From: UBA12077 sp963665525
Lineage (GTDB): Bacteria; Bacteroidota; Bacteroidia; Bacteroidales; UBA12077
Reading direction: 5' to 3'
Length of the DNA stretch: 64,000 nt
NCBI GenBank assembly: GCA_963665525.1
Contig: OY762280.1
Coordinates: forward strand, 4,030,001-4,094,000
A model generated the notes under the pieces. It saw only the letters and a list, made by a program, of their open reading frames with translations. It ran no database searches and had not been told where the DNA came from. The translations under genes and the position numbers were made by a program. Below are positions 44,039 to 53,070 of this stretch, piece by piece; position 1 is the first letter of the stretch, and each line of letters starts with the position of its first letter.

Positions 44039-45358
44039 ATGAATATCAATTCAATACTGGTTCAATTATTAATCAGAACAGGTTTAATTCTAATAACCAT
44101 TTTTTTGGGAGTTTATCTGTATCTGGATGTTGACAAACTTTTTTCAGTTATTGGGGTGATCATGCTTTTAAGTATACAGGTTTATTTTTTGGTAAAATAC
44201 TTATCTAATATTAGCAGTGAATTATCCGATTTCTTTTCGAATATTTCTGCCGATGATTTTCAAAATACTACACTTGATCAGAATATAATTAAATCTCATG
44301 GGGATTTGTATCATGTTTTACAGAAACTGAAACAACACATAAAAGATCAACGAAGCGAAGTAGAATTAAAGGAATTACTATTAACTAGTTTTTTGGAGCA
44401 TGTAGATACTGCCATTATTTTGTTCCAGAGTAACGGGAAAATTATTTGGTTAAATAATACAGCGTTGGATATTTTAAAAATACCTAGATTTTATTCCATT
44501 GTTGATCTTTGGAACGTATATCCTGAATTGGAGAAAGAATTTAAAGAAACCAACCCAGGCGAACGTAAAATCTACAAATTTGATAATGGCAGCGAAGAAC
44601 TTACCTTAAGCTTAAGAAGAAGTGAATTTATAACACAGGATAATACGCTAAGTTTATTTGCTATAGATCATATAAGCAAAGAATACTCAGAAATTGAGCA
44701 GGAATCATGGGAACGATTAATAAAAGTGATTGCGCATGAAATTATGAACACATTAACACCTGTTACAGCTTTAATAGATTCGCTCAAAAAGGATTTAAGT
44801 GAGTATGCCAACGACAAAAACTATCTAAAAACTACCGAACGAAGTTTAAATATAATAGAAGACCGAAGCAAAGGATTGCTGAATTTTGTCAGCAGATACA
44901 AAAGTATAACAACAACACCTGCACCAAAATGTACTCCAATTCATATAGGCGAGTTACTAAAAGAAATTAAACAACTGGCAGTTCAAGAGAATACAGAAAT
45001 CATTGAAATCTCCCTTAAAACGGACGACCTGGAATTATTTGTCGATAAAGATCTGATTACACAGGCCATATTAAATTTAATAAAAAACTCCATGTTTGCA
45101 ATTGATGGTAAAGAGGATGGAAAAATTACACTGGAAGCACTAAAGGATAAAGATAGAATGATCATCAATGTTAGTGATAATGGCAAAGGAATTAAAGAAG
45201 AAATCATTGATAAAGTTTTTATTCCTTTTTACTCTACGAAAAGCCATGGTTCCGGAATTGGTTTAAGTTTTTCCAGACAGATTATGCGCCTGCATGGAGG
45301 AACCATAAAAATTAATTCTGTTCCTAATGTAATGACTACCATTTCTCTTATCTTTTAA
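44039..45358 (+). CDS. NtrB/NtrY-like sensor histidine kinase
   Basis: This 439-residue kinase has two membrane segments close to the N-terminus (about 6-30 and 34-54) and a PAS-like domain (about 120-215, LFQSNGKIIWLNNTALDILK). A HisKA-like region (WERLIKVIAHEIMNTLTPV) has the phospho-acceptor in AHEIMN, and the HATPase domain has the N-box LNLIKNSMFAI and HGSGIGLSFSRQIM. It follows the NtrC-type regulator by 14 bases and is its partner by position. The HExxN form of the H-box is typical of NtrB/AtoS-like kinases. The signal is unknown. Confidence 0.9.
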   Translation: MNINSILVQLLIRTGLILITIFLGVYLYLDVDKLFSVIGVIMLLSIQVYFLVKYLSNISSELSDFFSNISADDFQNTTLDQNIIKSHGDLYHVLQKLKQHIKDQRSEVELKELLLTSFLEHVDTAIILFQSNGKIIWLNNTALDILKIPRFYSIVDLWNVYPELEKEFKETNPGERKIYKFDNGSEELTLSLRRSEFITQDNTLSLFAIDHISKEYSEIEQESWERLIKVIAHEIMNTLTPVTALIDSLKKDLSEYANDKNYLKTTERSLNIIEDRSKGLLNFVSRYKSITTTPAPKCTPIHIGELLKEIKQLAVQENTEIIEISLKTDDLELFVDKDLITQAILNLIKNSMFAIDGKEDGKITLEALKDKDRMIINVSDNGKGIKEEIIDKVFIPFYSTKSHGSGIGLSFSRQIMRLHGGTIKINSVPNVMTTISLIF

Positions 45359-45400
45359 AGAGTTTTCTTACATTAAGTTCTTATAATTCAAATTGTTTAA

Positions 45401-45431
45401 TTGACATCGCTTCTTTCAGGTTGTATCTTTG
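45401..45431 (+). promoter_or_regulatory. Promoter of the lipoprotein gene
   Basis: TTG (45401-45403), a 20-base spacer and TATCTTTG (45424-45431) match the Bacteroidota consensus exactly. The start codon lies 24 bases downstream. Confidence 0.75.
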
Positions 45432-45455
45432 TATAACTAACCAACCTTTAAGAGC

Positions 45456-46031
45456 ATGAATGCAATCCGGATTCTTTTTTTAGTTATTTTATTCCCTTTG
45501 TTTTTTATATCATGTTCAGATGATGAAGATCATGATATAATAAGGAGTATAGGAACAGGAACACTAACTATTGATGGAACAGAATATTTACTAACACAAG
45601 GAACTATTCATTGTGGAGAAAAAGGTCAACCAGATCAGGGGTATTATAATATTGTAAGTTTAGCATCAGAAGGGATCGATGTAAACAATAAAAGTGGTAC
45701 TGGACATATTGTTTCATTAGACATATTCTCTTCAGCCCAGGATGCTATTGAGAATACATATACGGTGGCTGTGGGTGAAAATTTTCCTGCTGGCACATTT
45801 GGAGCAGGAGTTGCAATAAATTTTACCATGGAAACTTTTGGTTTTTCTGAAGTTTATGCAATAAAATCTGGGAGTCTAGTGGTTTCTAAATCAGGAAATG
45901 AATACGAATTTACCCTGAATGTTTTGGCTGATCAGACAGATGACATATTCGGAAATGTAATAGATGAAGATATTCCTGTTACGTGCTCTTACAAAGGCAC
46001 ATTGGTTGAAACTGTTCTGTTTGATGATTAA
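45456..46031 (+). CDS. Hypothetical lipoprotein
   Basis: This 191-residue protein has a lipoprotein signal, MNAIRILFLVILFPLFFISC, with Cys20 in the lipobox FISC, followed by acidic SDDEDHD. Acidic residues after Cys act as an outer-membrane or surface export signal in this phylum. The rest is beta-rich and Gly/Thr-rich (SIGTGTLTIDGTEYLLTQGT, GHIVSLDIFSSAQDA, VTCSYKGTLVE), like small beta-sandwich lipoproteins. No domain was recognised. It is monocistronic, with its own promoter and terminator. Confidence 0.8.
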   Translation: MNAIRILFLVILFPLFFISCSDDEDHDIIRSIGTGTLTIDGTEYLLTQGTIHCGEKGQPDQGYYNIVSLASEGIDVNNKSGTGHIVSLDIFSSAQDAIENTYTVAVGENFPAGTFGAGVAINFTMETFGFSEVYAIKSGSLVVSKSGNEYEFTLNVLADQTDDIFGNVIDEDIPVTCSYKGTLVETVLFDD

Positions 46032-46146
46032 ATAGTTACAATAATCGCACATCAATAGTTCTACTTACTTATAATTTAAAAGGAAAATGCAAATCACAAA
46101 TAAATTGAAACTTTTTTTATATTAAACCGTAAAGCACATTGTTAAC

Positions 46147-46187
46147 ACTCTCAATACATATATTTATTTGTATCTGGGAGTTTTTTT
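46147..46187 (+). terminator. Intrinsic terminator downstream of the lipoprotein gene
   Basis: ACTCTCAATACA (46147-46158) pairs with TGTATCTGGGAGT (46169-46181), with one G-U pair and a bulge. Seven T residues follow. Confidence 0.85.
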
Positions 46188-46314
46188 ATGTCTTAGCTTA
46201 AGAAAAGAAGTTTAAAAGCTAGATTAATCTGTTGAATGGTTTGAATACATTATAGAATAATAAAAACATTGCTAGGGATAAAATATATAAATATATATAA
46301 TAAAATAAATCTAT

Positions 46315-47616
46315 ATGAGAAGAGAGGTAGAAAACACTATTGAAAAGAAGAAGGTAATATTAGAGTATATTTTGGGATTAGATAGCAGGGTTTCTTTGCA
46401 AGAGAAAATTTATAATGCATTGTTTTTTATTTCAGCTTTGGTAGCAGTTGTTTTATTTATTGGTGACATTGTTCAAGAACTGGATGCCAGAATTTATATA
46501 GCCTCCATGTTAGGATCCATATTTTTTGCAACCATGTATTTTATTTCAAGGAAACTGAAATTATATATGATCTTGATTCATGTTTTTAACATCATTTTAG
46601 TATCTACATTTATATATTTATGGTATTACTATGGTGGACTCAATGGAGCTGTATTAGTTATTATGGTATCTATGATTGTAATTCTTCCTTTATTTGTAAA
46701 AGGAGTGTCAAGGATTGTTGGTGTATTTTTCCCGATTTCTGTTGTATTAGTATTGCTGTGGTATGAAATAAATAATCCTGATTTGATTCAAATTATAGGC
46801 GATTATCAAACAAGAGTGATAGACAAGTATCTGACTGCGATATTAATTTCATTTTCAATCTTAGGTGTTGTTTTTCTTATCCTGCATAGCTACAATAAAG
46901 AACATGAGAAGGTTATAAGATTAAATAAGTCTAAAGAAAAATTGCTTTCTATCATAGCACATGATTTAATCAATCCAATAGGTTCACTAAAAGGATTAAG
47001 CAATATTTTATTAGAAAAACACGACGAAATGGAAAGTTCGCGCAGAGAGATATGTCTTCGTGCGATGGCTAAAACCACAGAAGAAACCTACCATTTGCTT
47101 GAAAACTTATTGATGTGGGCACGAGCGGAGTCAGAAACGGTCAAATCCAATAAGCAAAAAATCTTCGTATCAGAGCTCATTGAAAGACCTAAGATGGTTT
47201 TAATTGAAAGTGCAAATCAAAAGAATATTAAAATTAGTACAGAAATTGAAGAAAATCTTTTGGTTTTTGTGGATCGAAATATGATAGAAACGACTATCAG
47301 AAATTTGATTTCAAATGCTATAAAATTTACCAAAGAGGGTAAAGAAATATGTATTTCAGCCAGGCAAAATGGGAATGATGAAATTCAAATTTCTGTTATA
47401 GATCATGGTGTTGGTATGAGTAAAAATGTAAAAGATCATCTCTTTAGTTTAAAAAAATCGGTTACCACTGCAGGTACTAATAAAGAAAGAGGAACCGGGT
47501 TTGGCTTAAAACTTTGTAAGGACTTTGTTGAGCGGAATAATGGAAAGATATCTATTCTAAGTGAAGAAGGCATTGGCACTGAAGTGATCCTTACTTTTCC
47601 CAAGTCGAATTCTTAA
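46315..47616 (+). CDS. Membrane sensor histidine kinase (HisKA/HATPase)
   Basis: This 433-residue protein has six membrane segments in about 35-205, then a HisKA domain with KLLSIIAHDLINPIGSLKGL. The HATPase domain has NLISNAIKFTKEGK, DHGVGMSKNVKDHLF and GTGFGLKLCKDFVERNNGKI. There is no PAS or periplasmic domain, so the 6TM block is the probable sensor. No response regulator lies next to it in either direction, so it is an orphan kinase here. The ATG at 46315 is used, and no consensus promoter was found. Confidence 0.88.
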   Translation: MRREVENTIEKKKVILEYILGLDSRVSLQEKIYNALFFISALVAVVLFIGDIVQELDARIYIASMLGSIFFATMYFISRKLKLYMILIHVFNIILVSTFIYLWYYYGGLNGAVLVIMVSMIVILPLFVKGVSRIVGVFFPISVVLVLLWYEINNPDLIQIIGDYQTRVIDKYLTAILISFSILGVVFLILHSYNKEHEKVIRLNKSKEKLLSIIAHDLINPIGSLKGLSNILLEKHDEMESSRREICLRAMAKTTEETYHLLENLLMWARAESETVKSNKQKIFVSELIERPKMVLIESANQKNIKISTEIEENLLVFVDRNMIETTIRNLISNAIKFTKEGKEICISARQNGNDEIQISVIDHGVGMSKNVKDHLFSLKKSVTTAGTNKERGTGFGLKLCKDFVERNNGKISILSEEGIGTEVILTFPKSNS

Positions 47617-47704
47617 ATATTAAAATAGAATAAAATAGCTGATCTCAAAAATTGGAGAAGGGTTTAGTATTCCTGATCTCACCTGTCTGGACTGTCAGGA
47701 GGAC

Positions 47705-47765
47705 TTTTATTAGCTTGCTAATAAAACTCTTTAGCAGTTTTGCTGCCAAAAAGTTTTATTTAATA
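47705..47765. terminator. Pair of hairpins between convergent genes
   Basis: TTTTATTAGC-TT-GCTAATAAAA (47705-47726) is a perfect 10-bp inverted repeat. It overlaps a second, longer stem, AAAACTCTTTAGCAG paired with CTGCCAAAAAGTTTT, ending near 47759 and followed by AT-rich bases. Together they can end transcription of both the kinase gene and the convergent ExbB-like gene. Confidence 0.65.
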
Positions 47766-47781
47766 GGTTTTTGATTTGTAT

Positions 47782-48180
47782 TTATTGTTGCTTAAATTTC
47801 TTCTCAACAATTATACTGGCAACAAACCATAATACTAACGAGAATAGATAAATAAGCATCCCATAGATGGTAACAATCATAGTAACTTTTATTCCTTCAA
47901 AAACCAGAGCAGGGATAATTTCTTCACCTCTTTGTACTGCTTCTTCAATTGCCGAAAACATGGCAGATAAGCCAATCATTTGACCGGTTATTCCAATAAT
48001 CAAAGAGAATAAACCAATGGATTTCCCATAAGCAAACAAGCGTAATAATTTTTCCTGGCTTATTGTCTTAGAATGATAACTAATTGTAAAATGATAAATA
48101 AACCATGCCGTTGTAATAACTAAAAATAATGTTAGGACAGCCATAAACTGAGGACCACCCATTAAAAATAAATTTTTCAT
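47782..48180 (-). CDS. MotA/TolQ/ExbB-like membrane protein
   Basis: From the ATG at 48180 (MKNLFLMGGPQFMAVLTLFL) the protein has 132 residues; an upstream ATG at 48249 gives 155. It has three membrane segments and the MotA_ExbB region IGITGQMIGLSAMFSAIEEA followed by EGIKVTMIVTIYGMLIYLFS. The Thr and Gly pattern in the last two helices is that of proton-channel subunits. No ExbD/TolR partner gene is adjacent, so its role is uncertain. It is divergent from a membrane-bound LytTR protein. Confidence 0.7.
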   Translation of the reverse strand: MKNLFLMGGPQFMAVLTLFLVITTAWFIYHFTISYHSKTISQEKLLRLFAYGKSIGLFSLIIGITGQMIGLSAMFSAIEEAVQRGEEIIPALVFEGIKVTMIVTIYGMLIYLFSLVLWFVASIIVEKKFKQQ

Positions 48181-48260
48181 AAGATTTTTTTTGATGAATA
48201 CTTCTGCCAAATTAGTTGAGATAAGGAAATTCATCAAGGTCGAATCCACTTCTAAAAATG

Positions 48261-48289
48261 TTGTTTATCGACTTAAACTTGTAATTTTG
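48261..48289 (+). promoter_or_regulatory. Promoter of the membrane LytTR gene
   Basis: TTG (48261-48263), an 18-base spacer and TAATTTTG (48282-48289) fit the Bacteroidota consensus, with a slightly short spacer. The start codon lies about 40 bases downstream. Confidence 0.5.
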
Positions 48290-48327
48290 ATTTCTTTGTC
48301 GAAATTAGCTCTAAAAAATTGAAAAAA

Positions 48328-49098
48328 ATGCATAATAAATCAAAAAATCCTTATTACCATATCGCATATTGGATTTTCGTAATCCTTGTTTTAACCTTAG
48401 TTTTTGGATTTTCCTGGGGGAATAATACGGCAGCATTTTTCTTTGTTTGCATGCTCCTTCCCATTGTTTTAGGAACATCCTATTTTTTTAACTATCTACT
48501 TGTGCCTAAATTTTACCTTACTAAAAAGTATGCAAAATTTGCATTTTACACCTTTTGTATGGCTGTTATTTCAGTGTACCTTGAAATGATTGTTTTGGTT
48601 ATTTCTTTTGTTTACTCGGTAAATTTAAGTTTTCAAAATCTGAGTCCGAATGCTACCCAGATTAAATTATTGGCTGTAATATTATATTTGTTGGTATTTA
48701 TAGGTTCGTTTTTATTGATGATGCGTCAGATTTTAGAAAATCGACAAGTCATTCAACAACTATTAGACGAAAAAGAGAAAATGAAGAAGTCGTTTCTTGA
48801 AATTATGTCTAACAGGAAAATTGCAAAAATACCTTATCATGATATCATTTACATTGAAAGTTTATCGGATTATATTAAAGTAATCACAGTAAAAGATGAA
48901 ACTGTGAGTAAGGAAAAAATTAGCAATTTGGCAAATCGCTTACCTGAGATATTTTTACGAATTCATCGTTCCTTTATTATCAATACCGAAAGAGTAAGAA
49001 GTATCTCCTCGGATGAAGTCATGGTGGATAATGTGAGATTAACCATAGGGCGTAGTTATCGAAAAGTAGTTAAAGAATCTTTAAAAAATATTTCATAA
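48328..49098 (+). CDS. Membrane-bound LytTR DNA-binding protein
   Basis: About 256 residues from the ATG at 48328; an in-frame TTG lies 3 codons upstream. Four membrane segments occupy about 10-140, a short coiled linker follows (about 140-160), and the LytTR domain covers about 162-256. It has IPYHDIIYIESLSDYIKVIT, FLRIHRSFIINTERVRSISS and LTIGRSYRKVVKESL. There is no receiver domain, so it is a one-component membrane regulator. It may signal membrane state directly to DNA. It is divergent from the ExbB/MotA-like gene, a likely target or sensor partner. Confidence 0.85.
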   Translation: MHNKSKNPYYHIAYWIFVILVLTLVFGFSWGNNTAAFFFVCMLLPIVLGTSYFFNYLLVPKFYLTKKYAKFAFYTFCMAVISVYLEMIVLVISFVYSVNLSFQNLSPNATQIKLLAVILYLLVFIGSFLLMMRQILENRQVIQQLLDEKEKMKKSFLEIMSNRKIAKIPYHDIIYIESLSDYIKVITVKDETVSKEKISNLANRLPEIFLRIHRSFIINTERVRSISSDEVMVDNVRLTIGRSYRKVVKESLKNIS

Positions 49099-49202
49099 AT
49101 CTGTTCTCGTGGACTTATAGATATGGGTGTTGAAGCAATAAGTTAAAAAAGGCAGCCATAATAATCGACTACCTTCTTAAAAATATTCTTTATTATGATG
49201 AG

Positions 49203-51356
49203 TTATTTTAAATCAAATCGATCTGCATTCATTACTTTAACCCAGGCTTTTATAAAGTCAAGTATAAATTTTTCTTTATTATCATCTTGAGCATAAAATT
49301 CAGAATAAGCACGTAATATTGAATTAGATCCAAAAACTAAATCGACTCTTGTTGCAGTCCATTTGGTTTTTCCTGTTTTTCTTTCTATAATCTTGTAAAG
49401 ATTATCAGAAATGGGATTCCAGGTATAGTTCATGTCTGTTAGGTTTACAAAAAAGTCGTTACTTAAAACTCCTTCTTTGTCGGTAAATACACCATGTTTT
49501 GTTCCTCCGTGATTTGTTCCTAATACGCGCATACCACCAATTAAAACCGTCATTTCAGGTGCAGTTAGTCCCAATAGCTGTGCTTTGTCAAGAAGCATCT
49601 CTTCAGGTTTTACTACATATTCCTTTTTTTGCCAGTTTCGGAAACCATCGTGTACCGGTTCAAGAACAGCAAAAGATCCCACGTCGGTCATTTCAGCAGT
49701 AGCATCACCTCTTCCGGGTTCAAAAGGGACTTTGATATTTACACCTGCTTCTTGTGCAGCTTTTTCAACCGCTGCGCTTCCTCCTAAAACAATTAAATCG
49801 GCAATACTGACTTTTTTATTTAAACCTGATTGAATTTCTATAAGTTTATCCATTACTTTGTTAAGTCTTTCAGGTTCATTTCCTTCCCAATCTTTCTGTG
49901 GGGCAAGACGAATTCTTGCTCCGTTTGCACCACCTCTATAATCAGAACCTCTGAACGTTCTTGCACTGTCCCAGGCAGTATTTATAAGTTCTGTTTGGCT
50001 TAATCCACAATTAAGAAGTTTTGTTTTTATTTCTTCAATTTCCGAATCTGAAAGTGTGTAATCCACTGCAGGAACAGGATCTTGCCAGATTAAATCTTCC
50101 TTTGGTACCTCAGTACCGAGATAACGACTTTTAGGGCCTAAATCACGATGTGTTAATTTAAACCATGCTCTGGCAAATGTTTCTGCAAAATATTCAGGGT
50201 CTTTATAAAAACGCTCAGATATTTTTCTGTATTCAGGGTCCATTTTTAAAGCCATATCTGCATCAGTCATCATAGGATTCCTTTTTGTTCCCTGGATATG
50301 TGCATCTGCAGGCTTATCTTCTTCTTTTATATTAATCGGTTCCCATTGCCATGCACCAGCAGGACTTTTTTTAAGTTCCCACTCATAAGAAAAAAGCAAA
50401 TGGAAGTATGTATTATTCCATTTATTAGGATAGGTTGTCCACGCACCTTCTAAACCACTTGTGATCGTATTTTCTGCATTTCCATTTCCTTTCGGATTTT
50501 TCCAACCGAAACCTTGTTCTTCCAAGTCTGCGGCTTCGGGATCGGGACCCAGTTTCGATGCATCTCCGTTTCCGTGGGTCTTTCCTACAGTATGTCCTCC
50601 TGCTGTTAATGCAACAGTTTCTTCATCATTCATGGCCATGCGTTCGAATGTAACTCTCATTGCTTCAGCTGTTTTTAACGGGTCAGGTTTTCCATCTACG
50701 CCTTCAGGATTTACATAGATTAATCCCATTTGAACTGCTGCCAATGGATTCTCAAGAGAATCTTCATCCGATTTATCGGAATACCTGTCCTTAGCTAACC
50801 AATCTTTTTCAGCACCCCAGTAAATATCTTTTTCAGGATGCCAAATGTCCTCACGTCCGCCTGCAAAACCAAATGTTTTAAATCCCATAGATTCATAAGC
50901 CATATTTCCGGCAAGAATCATTAAATCTGCCCAAGAAAGCTTGTTACCGTATTTTTGTTTAATTGGCCAAAGTAATCTTCTTGCTTTATCAAGGTTTACA
51001 TTATCGGGCCAACTGTTAAGAGGAGCAAAACGCTGGTTTCCTGTATTACCTCCGCCACGCCCATCCGAAACACGATAAGTTCCGGCACTATGCCATGCCA
51101 TTCGAATCATTAATCCACCATAGTGCCCCCAATCGGCAGGCCACCATTCAACAGAGTTTGTCATTAATTTTTTTAGATCGCTTTTTACAGATTCTAAATC
51201 CAATTTTTTAAACTCTTCCCGATAATTAAAATCTTGTCCAAAAGGATTCGTTTTAGTGTCATGCTGGTGTAAAATGTCCAAATTAAGAGCATTTGGCCAC
51301 CAATCTTTGTTTGTTGTCCCAATAAAAGAAGCTTGTTTGTGAATATTCTTTTCCAT
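49203..51356 (-). CDS. katG: Catalase-peroxidase
   Basis: This 717-residue protein is full length for KatG. The distal haem site has Arg85, Trp88 and His89 in MIRMAWHSAGTYR. The Tyr of QMGLIYVNPEGV and the Met of FERMAMNDEETVAL complete the Met-Tyr-Trp adduct needed for catalase activity. The proximal haem His lies in LTAGGHTVGKTHGNG. A C-terminal inactive peroxidase repeat follows (about 420-717). It removes hydrogen peroxide in the cytoplasm. It is monocistronic. The 427-base region upstream showed no clear OxyR or PerR box. Confidence 0.96.
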   Translation of the reverse strand: MEKNIHKQASFIGTTNKDWWPNALNLDILHQHDTKTNPFGQDFNYREEFKKLDLESVKSDLKKLMTNSVEWWPADWGHYGGLMIRMAWHSAGTYRVSDGRGGGNTGNQRFAPLNSWPDNVNLDKARRLLWPIKQKYGNKLSWADLMILAGNMAYESMGFKTFGFAGGREDIWHPEKDIYWGAEKDWLAKDRYSDKSDEDSLENPLAAVQMGLIYVNPEGVDGKPDPLKTAEAMRVTFERMAMNDEETVALTAGGHTVGKTHGNGDASKLGPDPEAADLEEQGFGWKNPKGNGNAENTITSGLEGAWTTYPNKWNNTYFHLLFSYEWELKKSPAGAWQWEPINIKEEDKPADAHIQGTKRNPMMTDADMALKMDPEYRKISERFYKDPEYFAETFARAWFKLTHRDLGPKSRYLGTEVPKEDLIWQDPVPAVDYTLSDSEIEEIKTKLLNCGLSQTELINTAWDSARTFRGSDYRGGANGARIRLAPQKDWEGNEPERLNKVMDKLIEIQSGLNKKVSIADLIVLGGSAAVEKAAQEAGVNIKVPFEPGRGDATAEMTDVGSFAVLEPVHDGFRNWQKKEYVVKPEEMLLDKAQLLGLTAPEMTVLIGGMRVLGTNHGGTKHGVFTDKEGVLSNDFFVNLTDMNYTWNPISDNLYKIIERKTGKTKWTATRVDLVFGSNSILRAYSEFYAQDDNKEKFILDFIKAWVKVMNADRFDLK

Positions 51357-51783
51357 TTTATATCATTTTTTAGTTTGTTAATTCATGAATGGAGGTTTGT
51401 TACATAATTCATAATTGATGAGATTTAGTAAGTTACAAAATAATGATGGGTATTTCAATATGTCTTTTGTTTGTGATTTAGATCGTTAAAATAGATTTGT
51501 GACTTGAAATGCTGAACGATTAAATCAACAGTATAGCTATAAATACTTTGATTAATAGAAACAGATTTCATTCAGGATGCTGTGATTGATGTTTGGGGTA
51601 GCCTTAGTATTTTCAGGATTTCCTTTAGTGTATTTGGGTCCTCCAGGGGTTAGATTTTATAAGTACGAGATATGTTATTAGGCATGAGCTATATTCGCTC
51701 GTGAACGAAAATAAATTCGTACCTTTAAGAGTAATAATATATCTTCCTTTTTAATTTCTTGATCTAATATTATTTTTAAAAAG
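51357..51783. other. Intergenic region between katG and the acyl-CoA synthetase pseudogene
   Basis: 427 bases between divergent genes. A 10-bp palindrome ATTCATGAAT is at 51381-51390, about 25 bp upstream of katG. The near -7 element TATTTTG on the minus strand is one base short of consensus. Nothing else could be supported. Confidence 0.4.
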
Positions 51784-52833
51784 ATGAACGTTCATAAGCT
51801 TGATGTGTTTTTTAAACCCAAAAGAATAGCGATATAGATGTATCGCTTAATCCTAATAGTGTTAGTGGAAAAACTCTTAGTAATTTGGTTAGTGGTGGAT
51901 TTCGTGGTGTTGTTTATCCTGTTAATGAAACGCTTGAAGCCGTCATGGGAATACCTTGTTACAAAAATCTTGATAGTTTACCGCAAAAGCCCGATTTAGC
52001 CATTATATGCAGTGTTTCAACTTTAGTTCCTCAACGTGTAAGGGAATGTGGCGAAGTTGACGTTAAAGGGATTATCATCATGTCTGCAGGCTTTAAAGAG
52101 ATTGGAGAAGAAGGGCAGAAACTTGAAGGCCAAATAGAACAAGAACTACAGAAGTTTGATAGCTTGAGAATTTTAGGTCCCAACTGCCTAGGAGTAATTT
52201 CTCCCGGTAATAGCTTAAAAGCAAGTTTTGCTTCAGCAATGCCCAGGAAAGGGAATATCGCTTTTATTAGCCAGTCAGGTGCTTTATGTACTTCAGTACT
52301 TGATTATGCATTGGAAAGAAAAATTGGATTTTCTCATTTTGTTTCAGTAGGAAATTATTTAGATGTTGATTTTGCTGATTTAATTGATTTCTTGGGTGAA
52401 GATGAGAATACCAAATACATCATCTTGTATATTGAATCAATAAGCAAAGCCAGAGAATTTATGACGGCGGCACGTTCTTTTGCACGTCAAAAACCAATTA
52501 TTGTGTACAAGGCAGGAAGATTTGCAGAGTCGGCTAAAGCAGCGGCATCTCATACAGGTGCTATGGCATCCGAAGATGCAATTTATGATGCAGCTTTTGA
52601 ACGTGCCGGATTAGTAAGAGTTTTTGATATTGGTAACATATTTGACATTGCAGCACTTATTGGTAAAAATAAAATTCCTACAGGACCTAACCTGGCTATT
52701 ATTACGAATGCTGGTGGTCCTGGAGTTATGGCGACAGATACCTTGTTGCAACATCATGGATGCTTAGCACAGTTAAATGAAGATACCATAGCTGAGTTGA
52801 ATGAGAATCTACCTGAATTCTGGTCGCACCAAA
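51784..52833 (+). pseudogene. ADP-forming acyl-CoA (acetate-CoA) synthetase, frameshifted and 3'-truncated
   Basis: The ATG at 51784 encodes MNVHKLDVFFKPKRIAI, the usual start of this family, and then meets TAG at 51835. Reading resumes one frame over as DVSLNPNSVSGKTLSNLVSG, so one base has been lost near 51835 in the CoA-binding IGAS-like loop. The open part (from 51885) then has ILGPNCLGVISPG, AFISQSGALCTSVLDYA and the phospho-His region KAAASHTGAMASEDAIYDAA. It stops matching the family after LNENLPEFWSHQ (about 52833), so the rest of the ligase domain and the whole ATP-grasp domain are missing. The family makes ATP from acetyl-CoA or other acyl-CoA in anaerobes. It is non-functional here unless the frameshift is a sequencing error and another locus supplies the remainder. 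Confidence 0.8.
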
Positions 52834-53070
52834 AATGGATATGGACAACGAACCACCAGGAATACTTTTTATAATAATATCACCATGCTTAATTTCTTCT
52901 ATGTTTATTCTTTGAACAAACTTGTGAAAAGGCAATTTTTCACAACCATCAAACTTTTTATTAAGCAAATTTTTATAGCCCTTTCTTATTGGCTCTATAT
53001 TCATATGATAGAAAGCAAGTAGGGTGTCAGAATCCTTAATTTGAGTAATATCTATTTTATCAACTCTCAT
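52726..53070 (-). CDS. Small protein at a junction, chimeric C-terminus
   Basis: The frame starts at 53070 (MRVDKIDITQIKDSDTLLAF) and overlaps the nucleotidyltransferase gene by 11 bases. Only the first 80 residues or so (to ISIFG) appear native. The last 33 are read antisense through the broken acyl-CoA synthetase gene. The native 3' end was probably lost when the junction at about 52830 formed. The N-terminal part is hydrophilic and unlike any family I recognise. It is the third gene of an operon with AbiE-like proteins and may be a decayed part of that module. Confidence 0.45.
   Translation of the reverse strand: MRVDKIDITQIKDSDTLLAFYHMNIEPIRKGYKNLLNKKFDGCEKLPFHKFVQRINIEEIKHGDIIIKSIPGGSLSISIFGATRIQVDSHSTQLWYLHLTVLSIHDVATRYLSP

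Noticed and set aside
50461..50718. Plus-strand frames inside katG
   Set aside because: They lie opposite conserved catalase-peroxidase codons and show only composition effects.
52726..52830. C-terminal 33 residues of the small minus-strand frame as a protein domain
   Set aside because: These codons are antisense to the acyl-CoA synthetase pseudogene and are read through only because no stop occurs.
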